Assembly (NCBI RefSeq): GCF_003086295.3
Contig: NC_092052.1
Span: forward strand, 73,649,559-73,713,558
Direction of reading: 5' to 3'
Length of the DNA stretch: 64,000 bases
Source of the DNA: Arachis hypogaea
Taxonomy: Eukaryota; Streptophyta; Magnoliopsida; Fabales; Fabaceae
The notes under the pieces were generated by a model, which searched no databases, was not told the origin of the DNA, and saw nothing but the letters and a program-made list of their open reading frames with translations. The position numbers were made by a program, and so were the translations under genes. Positions 46,301-57,317 of this stretch are shown here, piece after piece (the first letter of the stretch is position 1; each line of letters begins with the position of its first letter).

Positions 46301-48028
46301 GGATGGGTGATTTTGAATATCTCAAAGAGGCTTTTAACTTGCCATGATTATGGAAGTTTTGGAAAGAGGATGCCGAGAGTGGCATTGTTTTTAAAAGGGG
46401 AATTTACCTTGAGTAAAAGTGGCTTATGAGCCGAAATGATTTGAGAAATGAGATCTTTAAAGCAAAGGCTTAAGAGAGTTGAAACTTGATTTCGAAGTGA
46501 AATGAATTGAGAAAATGATTTATGGCTTAAATGTCGGTTTCATGAATTTGATGATTTCGAATGTGGAAGTGCTGTTTTGTTGTGAGCCGGAATGGCTGTG
46601 TATGATTATACATATTGATTGGTTCTGGATTGAATCGTGAGCCGGAATGGCCTTGAATGATATGAATATTGGCTGGTTCTGGATTGAACCGTGAGCCGAA
46701 TGGCTGAGATAGATGTTGATCCATGATTGAGAATGAAAGCATTTATGCTGAGATATTGATAAGTTGTGATGTTGCACTTCCACTATTGGAGATGAGGGTT
46801 TCCCTGGGTAGTAGCAATGGCTAGCCACCATGTGCTCCAGGTTGAGACTCGAAGCTCTGTTAACCCAATGTCGTAAGTGTGGCCGGGCACTGTGAAAGGC
46901 CCGGATGAGCTCGCCCCCATAAATATTCACCAGTGATGGTGATGGATAAATATTCACCAGTGAGGGTGATGGATATGGATCATGATTATGATCAAGTTTA
47001 TGATGAGTATAACTCGAGTTGGGGATGCACGACAGAGGGACAGTGCAATGGTTAGCTACCAGGACTTGTCGGGTTGGCTCTATAACCGACAGATGATATC
47101 ATCAGCCACTAGGGACAGGCATGCATCATATGCATTTGTGTGACATTGGTTGGGTGTGCATATTATACTTGGTTTGCCTATGTGATTAATTGCTAACTGT
47201 TATACTTGTAATAACTGTTTGTTTGTGCTTGAACTTCCTAACTGTGTTTGCATCTGGGACTCTGTTGGATTGTGGTGATTGGTTGTTGGTTGGATTGTTT
47301 GGGCCTAGGGCCGTGGTTGGAAAGAGATGAACTGATGGTTGATTTCGGTTTTATGTTTCTGGTTTGGAATAAAATTATGAAAGGCTATTTTGGTTCTGCA
47401 TAGATAAACCGTTTTGAAAGGCTTTTGAGTTTTTGAGAATTGAACGGTTCTTCTTTCTGAAAAGATTTCCGACTTTACTTTCATTGTAAATCGTTGTTTT
47501 TGAAAAGAGGCATAAGACGGTTATGAATCACTGGTGCGATTATCTTCATGTATCCTATTACAGTAATTCCCAAAAACCCTCTACTGAGAACCCTTTCGAG
47601 GATGATGTTCTCACCCCCCTACATTTTTCCCCTTTCAGGATATGGGCGCAGAAGTTACGAAGAGCTTATTTAATTGTTGTTGTGATGCTCTGTATTGTTT
47701 TAGTTATGGTTTATTGTACCCTCGCCTTTATCTTGATATATTCTGTAAGAGGGATAGGAATTGTATTGGATTATGCTTGTAATAATATTTATATATATGT
47801 ATGTATATATATATATATATATATATGTACTCTTTATGAGTTTCTGTAAGTTGTATGGTATGTATGGATGTACGTTGTATGGTAAAAGTATTTTTGGGAG
47901 CGGTATTGCGGTTTAAAGTTTCAAACAGGCTCATATTTTAGTATTAAATAGTATAAGTGTCATCGTAATATCTGAGCTATCAGAGTTGCGCAGCCGGAAG
48001 TGTTGCCTTTGGTAGTCAGGGTATTACA
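43368..48028 (+). repeat. LARD LTR copy 3 (4661 bp)
   Basis: The shortest copy, because its 3' minisatellite has one unit (about 47855-48018). It has the same GC-rich block (about 43850-44900) and telo-box pair as the others. It agrees with LTR 1 at sites private to LTR 2 in the first 600 bp, and with LTR 2 at sites private to LTR 1 through the body. It ends GTATTACA, followed by the target duplication. Confidence 0.9.
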
Positions 48029-48033
48029 GTTGA
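48029..48033. repeat. Right target-site duplication of the nested array (GTTGA)
   Basis: Matches 27155-27159 exactly. The copia integrase reading begins immediately to the right on the - strand. Confidence 0.93.
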
Positions 48034-49300
48034 TCACCAGATCCCATAATCTGTAACCAAAGTCTTCATGACAATAACCCATGAAGATACACTGCTTTGA
48101 CTTTCCATCAAGTTTGGACCTTTCATATCTTAGAATGTGAACAAAAGTCCTACAGCCGAACACTCGCAAGTGACTATAAGAGACATCTTTTCCTCTTCAA
48201 ACTTTCTCTGAAACATCACCATTTAGTGAAACTAGAGAAAATTTGATCAGATCTACTACAGTCCTCATCCCTTCACCCCAAAAAGATTTAGACAACTTTT
48301 CATAAAAGAGCATACATCTGACTCTATCATTGATAGTGTGATTCATTCTTTCTGCAACTCTATTATGTTGAGGAGTCTTAGGAACTGTCTTCCCAAGCTT
48401 AATTTCATGTCCTTTGACATACTCTTCAAATGGACTTCTGTGTTCACTACCATTATCTGTTCAAACATATTTCAATTTTTTTCTATTTCTCTTTCAATAC
48501 TTGCATGAAAGTGTTTGAAGATACCGAACACTTGGCCTTTAGATTTCAAAATAGAAGTTCACATTTTTTGAGAACAATAATCAATAAAAATACAAAGTAT
48601 GATGCACTGTCTAGTGTCTTAACATCCATAGTGCAAACATCAATGTGAACTAAATCTAGAACATGTGATTTTCTATAAGGTCCAGAACTATGAAATGATA
48701 CTCTAGCATGCTTTCCAACAAAACAATGAGTACAAGTATTTAAAGTTGTATATTTCGGAAAGTGAGTGCTTCTTGGCTAAGACACTTAGTCTTTTTTCGC
48801 TCAAGTGACTAAGACTCATATGCTACAAATCAGAAGTCAGCTACATTTACCTCTTTTTTGCACAAATTTTCTTGCACACTATTGTCTTCTTTAACAACAA
48901 TGAAAGTACCTTTGATAATCTTACATTTTTCACTACCAAAAGAAGCGCAATATCCCTCTTGATCCAATGCTTTCACTGAAATCAGATTGAACCACATATC
49001 TGACACATGCCTAACATTCTTCAACTGCAACTTGCATCCCATGTTGGTTTCAAGCCACATATCACCCATACCAATGATATCACATACTCCTTCATCTTTC
49101 AATTTGATCTTAACAAAATTTTCAACAGTATAAAAAGTGAAAAAATTACACCTCGAAGTGACATAACATAAGGCACCAGAGTCCATAATTCAAGTGGAAT
49201 CATCACAGACAAGATTAACATAATTTCCATCATATGTGATAAGAACATCTTTATAAACAATAGTAACAGTTTCTTTATCACTATTTTTACTTTTGTCTTC
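48034..49300 (-). pseudogene. Copia protease and integrase (broken)
   Basis: On the - strand, protease begins near 49190 with the DSGA active-site motif and continues to about 48830. The integrase zinc-binding region and core follow. NGSEH (the second catalytic Asp region) lies near 48450 and RVAERMN (the catalytic Glu) near 48345. Integrase C-terminal sequence HLRVFGCRTFVHI and KQCIFMGY is at 48169-48060. Frame breaks occur near 48835, 48570 and 48175. The end at 48034 is the nested-insertion point, not a natural terminus. Confidence 0.85.
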
Positions 49301-50115
49301 GTTTCATCCCTTTTATTGTTCTCTTTTCAAGAACCTACAATACCTATTAATATGCCCTGGCTTTTCACAGTGGTGACAAATGAACTCCTTTTTTAGCTTG
49401 TACTTTCCTCTTGACTTGCTTCGACTCTCTAACCTATCAGAACTGAGGTTTTCTACTTTGACTTCTCTCCTGTAACTCTGAAACAAGTACTTCTAACTGG
49501 GAGGAGGCATTAATCAAACCTCGCTCTCTTCTTCTGCCTTCTTCATTCAACATGCTCTCTTTAACCATTGCTAACGTCAACTTTCCTTTTGGAGTTGAAT
49601 TAATCAGTGTTACAATCAGAACTTTTCAACTATCAGGTAAAGAACTCAACAACAACAAGGCTTGCAATTCATCATTTAAAGTGATTTCATTATTTGTCAG
49701 TTAGTTTATCGTCTCCTGAAAAATACTTAAGTACTCCGGCATTGATTTACCTTTAATATACCTCATATTAACAAGCTTCCTAATAAAGAATGTTTTGTTT
49801 TGCACATTCTTTCTCTCGTATAACTCTTTCAATTTTTTCTCATCTTCTTGGAATTCGTTTCGGTGTCAACATATGGATACACGTTAAAATCGAGCCATTG
49901 CCTAATCAAAGCAACTGTCTTCCGATTCAACTTCTTCCATTCAGCATCAGATTTAGTACCTTTGGATTTATCCCCCTCCACAGGATCATACAAGTCCTTT
50001 CTATACGACATATCTTCTATAAGGGTCTTCTAAATCGAGTAATTTTTGGAATTCAATTTGACCATATTTGCCTCATGAGTATTTTCCTTCATTTAATTAG
50101 TGCAAAAATAAACAA
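49301..50115 (-). pseudogene. Copia gag with zinc knuckle (broken)
   Basis: The capsid-like region lies at about 50011-49500 (LIRQWLDFNVYP, NMRYIKGKSMPEYL, TLNDELQALLLLSSLPDS), typical of copia gag (UBN2-type). The RNA-binding zinc knuckle CHHCEKPGHINRYC (CX2CX4HX4C) is encoded at 49337-49378 and is intact. In-frame stops interrupt the reading near 49705 and 49625. Confidence 0.82.
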
Positions 50116-50120
50116 CCAAA

Positions 50121-50133
50121 GCTCTGAATACTA
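50121..50133 (-). other. Primer-binding site of the copia element (decayed tRNA-Met type)
   Basis: The - strand reads TAGTATTCAGAGC, which is TGGTATCAGAGC with one substitution and one inserted base. It lies three bases inside the LTR end. Confidence 0.75.
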
Positions 50134-50136
50134 TTT

Positions 50137-50808
50137 TGTTGAAAAAATTGAGGTTCAACAAGAACCTGCCTAACAGAAGAAGCACCAAAAATAATTTTTT
50201 TACAACTTGTGCAATTTAAATAGGTAACTCCAAAGATACTACAAGTAGCAAATATAATGGCAGAAATTAAATAATTAAACATTAGAATTTTATATCGTAG
50301 GAAAATTCCCAAAACTAGGGACAAAAAATCCGCGGGACCTAGTCTAGTAGAATCTTTTACTATCAAAATAATAGGTGTACAATCAGTCTTTCTAGTAGCA
50401 CTAGGGCACACATATCAATAATTAATAAAATACATCGTCAAAACTGATAGAATCAACATAAATCTTCTACAAAGTGGGTATCTCAAATCAGACACAAGAG
50501 AAGACAATACAAGTAGGAAGTTATATTCTAATGTTCATTTCTACACCATGAATAACATACTAAAATTTCATAAAAAAATGGAGAAAGTTTATCAATTTAA
50601 TATGTATAACATTAGACTGTTTTTTTTCTTTTTCTTTTTTTTCTTCTCTTCTCGATGCCGAAACTCTCTTCTTCTCTGTTTTTATTTTCTTTCTCTCAAA
50701 ATATAGAAGACACTAATACTCTTTCTTTTATTTTTCTTTTATGTGGCTTTGGGTCACTTTTTTTTTATTTAAAGTGTGAGTCTCATTTGAATTTGGGACC
50801 TACCAATA
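50137..50808 (-). repeat. 5' LTR of the copia element (672 bp)
   Basis: Aligns with the left LTR throughout (ctccaaagatact, agcagaaattaaataat, ctttggg/agtcactt, ttatttaaagtgtg). It is flanked on the right by AATTA. Confidence 0.85.
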
Positions 50809-51805
50809 AATTATTTTATTATTATTTTTTTTAGTCTCAATTTATTAGTTCACGTTATTCATATTGCATAAATTAGTCAAATTATCCTATGTTTGATCGA
50901 AGAGGATGCAAATATATGCAATAATGTAGTAGTATCACTTTATGGTCTACTTGGTTTTATTTTCTGGCCAATGCTATGGTGTTGAAATGAAAATTTTTCA
51001 GCACCTACTAAAATGACGAGGACACATGTTACAAATGACGCATGTTAATATGGATGTGATGGGATAAAAGATGAACTCAGTGGAAGCAGCAGTTGACAGA
51101 AATTTGTTGGAGATACATGAGGTAATTATGTGAGTGATTAATTGAGTGAATTGGGTGATTAATTATTTTTTAATTTTTATAAGAATTGGTCCTTTTTTTT
51201 TGAAGGTTGTGGGTGGGCTTTCTTTGAAAGAAAAGTTTCTGTATAAAGACCTCTATATAGTTCGAGCATAGCCTAACTTGGGCATGGATTTATGTGCCGT
51301 GTGTGTTTGGCGTTTCGGTGTGCATAGCATTTAATTTTGGCATATCGGTGCGCCAAAAGACGAGAGTCGTTGGATCTTTCTTATTTTTTTATTCGACGGT
51401 ATAGATCACTTGTTACTTCTCTTTTTTGATTGGCTATTGACTGCTTTTTTGTCAGAGAAATTATTTTGCAAAATTTAATTTCTTGCTGATTTTTTTGTTA
51501 GATCTGAAAACTAATGGGGTTATATAAAAAAATTATAAATTCTTAAGTTAAAATTAATTACGGTTAATGATTGTGTATTTCGTTAACTAAGACTCTTTCT
51601 TCTTAATTACCAAATTGGAAAAAAAATGCACACTCTCTCACGCCGTATTCCAACGCACTCAGCTACCTCCACTGGGGGAGTGAGCCCACATATCGGGTCG
51701 TTCCAACCCGAATAACGGTTAAATGTGGTTACGGGTTCGAATCATCAAGCTTCTCCCAGGGAGTCGGGTCGACCCGAACGAACTGGCAGAGTGCATGCGC
51801 CATCC
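50809..51805. other. Intergenic DNA between copia LTR and Tat fragment C
   Basis: No gene supported. The first 800 bp is AT-rich. The last 200 bp (about 51610-51805) is GC-rich and contains the perfect palindrome TCGGGTCGACCCGA (51764-51777) and related tcgggtcgttccaacccga. I could not assign this segment to any element. Confidence 0.5.
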
Positions 51806-52348
51806 TGTTCCGAGGGTTACCAGAAACTGTAGGTCGATCTCGGACGAGATCTTCTGTGTTGATCGGAGTTGACGTATCCGGCTGATAAGCGGCAGCCGGA
51901 GCTGTCGTGTCTGACTTGTGGGACTGGCTGCACTGCTGATCCTTCGTCACCGGAGGGTGGGGGGTACCTGCAAGAGACTCCGATGCTTAAGTTAGCATGG
52001 GTATTAAACAGGCTTTTTGTGGAATCAGAGTAGGAGTTATACCTGGGTGCTCCAGTGTATTTATAATAGCGTGGGCTGACCTTTTTAGATAAGATAAGTT
52101 AGTTATCTTATCTTATCTTATCTTATCTTTGGGTGAGGTCAGCTTATCTTCAAGGGAACTGCCTTTATCTCTATAGGCTTGGACTGCCTTTGGATTTGGG
52201 TCGTGTTCCTCTATTTGGGCCCTTTACTGGGCTTTCCTGGCAGTTTGGCCGAGTTCTTTGAGAAGAGGCCGGATAGTCGGACCTGTCGAGGTCGGTCGCC
52301 TTGTCGCTAAACATCCCGGGTCGGGTAGCTCGACCCAGGGTATGAACA
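51806..52348 (-). repeat. LTR of Tat element C (543 bp)
   Basis: On the - strand it runs from TGTTCATACCCTGG at 52348 to CCTCGGAACA at 51806. It contains the TATA box (52058-52065, - strand) and the GATAA array with its inverted arm (about 52083-52128). It is the best preserved of the three Tat LTRs at its ends. Confidence 0.85.
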
Positions 52349-52360
52349 GTGCCCCTGCTC

Positions 52361-53445
52361 GAGCTCGGTCTTTCTTTTTGAGGTCGAGTCTTAGTCTTAG
52401 GACTTCAATCCTTCTCTGATGAAGCCGAACTCGAGCATTTGTCAACTTCTTTCTTTGTAGAGTCTTCCTTTTTTGAATGTGGAACGTTTTCTTCTAAAAG
52501 CGCGCGCTTTTGTATTAGCGTTCTATTCTTGGGAACGTGTGAGGGTTTAATACCTTCATTAATTGTTTTTTAGTGCTCCATTTCCCTTGGCCCATTTATT
52601 TTGAATTTCTCACACAAAAACGGTTTCTCTTCTTCGTTTTTCTTTGTAACTTCCCCCTTTACTCTCTCGCTTTCTGTTTTCGCCTAAATTTTGCATTTCT
52701 TGCGTTGCAGCGTCATTCGGCAATTTCTGGGTGATTTCATCTTTCAATCTCCTTCAAGGCTTCCTCCTTCGTTCAGGTTGGTTTTTCTTTTTTTGTACTT
52801 CTTTCGTTGTTTTGCCTTCAGCTTTTGATAGGGTTTTGATTTTTCTCTTGAAGTCTGAATCTTTTCGTATTACTGTGCGCCTGCTTGTTTACTGTTTGGT
52901 GGTTTTCTCTTGCTTTTGAAATGGTCCCTTTGTATTCTAGGGCTCATATTGCTTGTTTTCTCAAAAGATTGTTCCTTTTTGTCATGCTGATAGCTTTTGC
53001 TGATGAATTCCGTGAAAGATAACGATTATTTCTTCATGTTATTTTGCTTAATCTGGGGGATTTCATTTCTCTGAAAAAGGGTGGCATCTTTGATGACTTC
53101 TTCTTTATATGTTTTGCTATTTTGCTTGCTGATAAGCTGAGACTGCGAATTTGGAAGGTAGCTATTTCGGTTTTGATTTGTAGCTTTCTGGGATGCTGCT
53201 TTTTTTTTTTTGACAAAGGGTTTCTCTCTGTGAGTTTTGTTGGGATGTTAGTTTTGTAGGTTTTCCTGAATCCTTATTCCCTGACTGCCTCCAAAGGATG
53301 CCCCTGGACCTTTTGTGTGGGTCCTGGGGTTTTCCTTTTGTTGTTTGTGCTGTCTGAATCATACTAGCAGAGTTGTTTTGTCCTTTGTCCGAGATTTTTT
53401 TTAGTAATCCGATCTTCTTTTCTTGTTGTAGGATTAGTTGGCCTC
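52361..53445 (+). other. Leader of the antisense gene in element C, probable 5' UTR intron
   Basis: No coding sequence. A possible intron runs from about 52778 (ttcag|gttggt) to about 53430 (ttgttgtag), a few bases before the start codon. The matching parts of A and B have the same layout. Splicing here is a prediction from consensus only. Confidence 0.4.
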
Positions 53446-55379
53446 ATGTCTTCTCGCAAAAATATTGTTGAGACTTCTTCCCAAGTCCCTGAGGGCATGG
53501 CTGATTGGGTGGATTCTATGGTTCTTCTGTGTGTTTCGTTGGTTGACTCTGAGTTCTGTCAGCAACTTAGGCAATTTCATAAGATCTGTGGTAATGGTGG
53601 TAATGAAAAGAACTATGAGCTTGTATCTCCGAGTTCTGAGGAGAGGGTCTATTTCTCTACCCGAATTACTGTAGAGCGCCCTTTTTTCTATGCCTACGAC
53701 TTCTTTTTTAGTCAAATGAATATCACTCTTCCTTTTACCGATTTTGAGACCAACCTGTTATGGTCCTGTAATGTTGCTCCGTCCCAACTTCACCCCAATT
53801 CCTGGGGTTTCATAAAAATCTTTCAATTGTTGTATCATGAATTCGGTATCCCTGCTTCACAATCCCTTTTCTTTTATCTCTTTGTTTTGACAAAGCCTGG
53901 GGTAGTTAAGAAGAAAGCCGCTTGGGTTTCTTTCTGAGCTTCCCAGGGAAAAAAGGTTTTCTCTATATTTGATGAATCTTTTCGTGATTTTAAGAATTAC
54001 TTTTTTAGGATCCGAGCTGTTGAAGGAGCTTGGCCTTTTTTTTTTGAATGAGAATGATGAACCCGCCTTTCCTTTGGAATGGCAAAAGGATGTGAGGGTA
54101 TCTAGATATGCGTAGGAAATATTGGATGAGGCTGAGCAAATTTTCGTGACTGTTCTGGAAGAAAAATAGGGGCAGCCTCCCCATCTTGACACAAAGAAAT
54201 TTTTAACCAAGCCCTCTCTCCTCCGAACTGAGCTGGGTAGTGGTCAATTTTTGGTTTTCCTTGTTTGTCGATTTATTTTTTGCAAGCTCTTTTCTGATTT
54301 GTAACTTGGTTTCCCACTGTTATGTTTTGCTTGCAGAGATGATTAAAAATAATGAATCTATGAAGGCCTTCAAAAGGGCAAGGAAGGCTACTGCAGCCCA
54401 AAATGTCTCGGCCAAGGCGGCTGGGGATGGGTCATCCTAGGTTCAGTCGAAGCGGGCCGTACCGAGCTCACCGGGGGCGAGGAAGGTAATCCCTACTCCC
54501 CGGGTTCGTTTGGTCGATCCTCCGCAAGCTTCTATGGCTACTTCTGGTGCTCCTCCCCACAAAAAACAAAAGACAACTGAGCCTTTTAACCTTGACGCCC
54601 CTGACTTTGACGCAGTTGAGTTTGTTGATCAGCAGATTGGTCCTTATGGTACCATCCCCACTGATGATGTCTCTCTCCTTTGCCATTTAGACTTCATTAC
54701 TCGTAGCAGCATTAAGATGGCACATATGGGAGCTGCTATGTACCGTACTGCTCAAGATCTTCCCCTTCATGCCACCAAGGCCTTCATGGAGGAGGCTAAG
54801 CGGGAGTTTGACAGAATGAAGGGTTTGAAGGAGGAGCTTCAAGTAAAGGTGGCCAAGCTGGAGAAGGAGTTAGAGGGTGAGAAGGCTAGTTCTGTTGCTT
54901 TGGCGGCTTCTGTGAGGTTGGCTGAGGACACGGCATTGAGGCACAAAGAAAGCTATGTCATATCCTACCGCGAGGTAATGCGTCTTAGGGAGGAGTTAGA
55001 GTCTGCCTGGGATTATTATGCTGATCTCCAGGGTCACCTTGTAGGTAGCATAAATGCTGCTTATGAGAACCTGAAGGAACAAGTTCGAGTTCTTGCTCCC
55101 AAAGTCGACCTTACTCTCTTCAGCCTGGACAATGTTGTAAAGGATGGCAAGATTGTCCCTGATGACCTTGATGAAGACGATGTTGAACCTCTTCCTGTGC
55201 CGGTCACCAAAGTCACTGTTGTGCCGACTTCGTCAGCTCCTCCCACTGGGGTTAGTCATCCCGAACCAGAGCCTGATTGTCAGATATTAAATCGGGATGA
55301 CGGGACGGTGGATGCAGTGCCCTTTCAGACTCGCCCTCCTTCACCTTGTGCTGCCGAAAAGCCTTCGGATCTTTCCTGA
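53446..55379 (+). pseudogene. Antisense accessory gene of Tat element C (best preserved copy)
   Basis: Exon 1 (53446-54236) opens MSSRKNIVETSSQVPEG and contains an N-terminal domain with NITLPFTDFETNLLWSC, QLHPNSWGFIKIFQ and LFVLTKPGV. This resembles the Transposase_28 type domain of gypsy-associated plant proteins. A stop at 53935-53937 and a frameshift near 54045 break it. The intron is 54237-54336 (GT-AG), positioned as in copy B. Exon 2 (54337-55379) has MKAFKRARKATAAQ, a stop near 54438, then 289 uninterrupted codons: PHKKQKTTEPF, a long charged helix with heptad-like spacing (about 54780-55000), LQGHLVGSINAAYENLKEQ and an acidic Asp/Glu tail with CQILNRDDGTVDAVP. It lies between pol and the 3' LTR on the opposite strand to pol. 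Its function is unknown. Confidence 0.78.
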
Positions 55380-55515
55380 TTATGTAAAATGTTTTGTGTA
55401 GATAGCCCGACCTGTGGGCTTCTAAAAACTTTCTTTTTGTAATGTTGCTGACTGTTGACACTTTTTCAGTTGCTTGTTTAGCAACTTTATTTTGAAAAAC
55501 AAAGAATAGCTTCTG

Positions 55516-56970
55516 AAAAGCAAAACTCTCGCGCGATCTACAATTTTCACAAATAAATCCCCGTTGTAAGTATAGCTTCTAGACCGACAAGAATTCCGTT
55601 CTTACAAAAATTTTGGTTGTCACAAGTAACAACTCCTTTAAAATTTATAACCGAAGTATTCAAATCTCGGGTCGTCTTCTCAAGGAATTGCAGGGAGGTA
55701 TGTTCTTATTATTGGTCATGAGTTTTGTAAATTGGGGGTTTTTGAAATAAGGAGCGAGTAATTTAAATGACAAGAAAAATAAATTAATAATAATAAAATC
55801 TCTTGGCAAGGTATAAGAATTTGGAATTTCTATCCTAGTTATCCTTATCAGATGTGATGAGAATTGGGTTTTAATCCCACTTAGTTAAGTCAAGTGGACT
55901 AATTAGCTTGATCCTCAAGTCCTAGTCAATCCCTGTGGGAAGACTAGCTTTAGAGCGATCTAGATCAATTAGTAATCTGCCAATTTCAACCACTGCTGAG
56001 TTTGACAACTCAAGTGTTACCAATTACTTAACCAAAGCCAAAAGGAAGAAAATATCTAAATTAAATTAAAAGCATTCATGTAAATAAAGCAAAGCAAAGT
56101 CAAATCTGAAATACCTCAAATTATATTAAATAAAATATTCAAATCTAAATACAAAGAATTCATAAGCCAAATTGGTAACATGAGTCAGATACGAATAAAA
56201 GAATTAGAATAAATAAAAATATAAAAGGAATATTGAACCTAAGAAGAAGTTGAAATCCTAAATCCTAATATAAATCCTAATCCTAATCCTAAGAGAGAGG
56301 AGAGAACCTCTCTCTCTAAAAACTAGATCTAATCCTAAAACTATGTGAATATGAATGTATATGAGTTGTGTGATGAATGGATGCATTCTCCCACTTTATA
56401 GCCTCTAATCTGTATTTTCTGGGTCGAGAACTGGGTCAGAAACAGCCCAGAATTCGCTGGTTTCGAATTCAAACACGCTGGTTTTTTTGCCACTGTGACG
56501 CATCCGCGTGGATCACGTGTTCGCGTCACTTATCGTCAGGGCAACTATAGAAAATTATATATCAAATCGAAGCCACGGACGTTAGCTTTCCAACGCAACT
56601 AGAACCACGTGATTTGGACCTCTATAGCTCAAGTTATGGTCGATTTAGTAATAAGAGGTCAGGTTGGACAGCTTTAGCAGTTCCTTCAGATTCTTGTATT
56701 CCTTCCACTTTTGCATGCTTCCTTTCCATCCTCTAAGTCATTCCTGCCCTATAAACTATGAAATCACTTAACACACATATCAAGGTATCTAATGGTAATG
56801 AGAGAGGATTAATATTAGCAAATATAAGCCCAAAGAAGCATGTTTTCAATCATAGCACACAATCAGGAAGGAGAATGTAAAACCATGCAAATAGTATGAA
56901 TAAGTGTATGAAAGATTGATAAAATCCACTCAATTGAGCACAAGATAAACCATAAAATAGTGGTTTATCA
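55516..56970 (-). repeat. 3' LTR of Athila-like element D (low end truncated)
   Basis: On the - strand it starts TGATAAACCACTATTTTATGG at 56970, directly after a polypurine tract. It shares blocks with the LTR at 13541-15024. The low end is cut near 55516-55530 by element C, so the terminal CA is not identifiable. It contains decayed CG-rich palindromes near 56495-56530. Confidence 0.78.
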
Positions 56971-57317
56971 ACCTCCCCACACTTAAACATTAGCATGTCC
57001 TCATGCTAAGCTTAAGAGAACTAAAAGAGTGAAGGGGAATGGTAGAATGTATGAAATGCAACCTATGAATGCAACTAAATGCAGAATGCTTTTTTTCCTA
57101 CTTGGTTAAAAGTAAACAAATCCTTCAAGAACAAATATGAACTGGATTTTACTAATTCAAATCATAAAATAAAGTACAAGTAAACTTGCAGAAGAAAATA
57201 ACTCATGAAAGCCGGCAACAAAGAATCGAGCATCGAACCCTCACTGGAAGTGTATGCACTCTAATCGCTCAAGTGTTTAAGGTTCGATTCTCTCAATTCT
57301 CTACTAACCTTGCTTTC
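56971..57317 (-). mobile_element. Interior stub of element D with polypurine tract
   Basis: The - strand polypurine tract AAGTGTGGGGAGGT (56971-56984) abuts the LTR. About 330 bp of non-coding interior remains before it is interrupted by the LTR of element E. The sequence starting at 56985 (taaacattagcatgtcctcatgctaagctt) contains a short inverted repeat. Confidence 0.65.

Larger units (their letters stand above)
27160..48028 (+). mobile_element. Tandem LARD-like array: LTR-internal-LTR-internal-LTR (20.9 kb)
   Basis: LTRs start TGTAAGACCTAG and end GTCAGGGTATTACA at 27160-32202, 35145-40423 and 43368-48028. Between them are two internal regions of 2942 and 2944 bp. Each is flanked by a tRNA-Met-type primer-binding site and a polypurine tract. 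A perfect 5-bp duplication bounds the whole. I find no gag, protease, RT, RNase H or integrase. Large LTRs with a long non-coding interior define LARD elements. LTR ends of the TGTAA...TTACA type, TGGTATCAGAGC, and a pre-LTR phrase close to tcgaggacgaaa...aaggtggg are features I associate with Tekay/Del chromoviruses, which may have mobilised it. The three-LTR form is best explained by unequal recombination between LTRs. Confidence 0.9.
24553..50808 (-). mobile_element. Ty1/copia (Tork-like) retrotransposon, split by a nested insertion
   Basis: It has a left LTR at 24553-25228 and a right LTR at 50137-50808. The right LTR is the 5' LTR because the primer-binding site lies just inside it at 50121-50133. 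On the - strand the order is gag, protease, integrase, RT, RNase H, which is copia order. Flanks AATTG (24548-24552) and AATTA (50809-50813) fit a 5-bp target duplication with one change. Removing the 20,874 bp of nested array plus one target copy leaves about 5.4 kb, a normal size for Tork/Tnt1-type elements. RT and RNase H phrases (YVDDMLIIG, RPDIAHAVGV, LSTTEAEYVA) are of that lineage. Confidence 0.9.
51806..55515 (-). mobile_element. Tat-type element C: 3' LTR plus antisense-gene region only
   Basis: The LTR at 51806-52348 aligns, reverse-complemented, with LTRs A and B. The polypurine tract is at 52349-52360. Inward sequence matches the antisense-gene region of A and B up to about 55510 (caactttattttgaaaaacaaag). 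Pol and everything upstream are missing, and the sequence switches to an Athila-like LTR. The orientation is opposite to A and B. Confidence 0.85.

Noticed and set aside
51725..51745. tRNA gene or SINE, from a GGTTCGAATC-like B box
   Set aside because: No matching A box at the right distance and no cloverleaf could be drawn.
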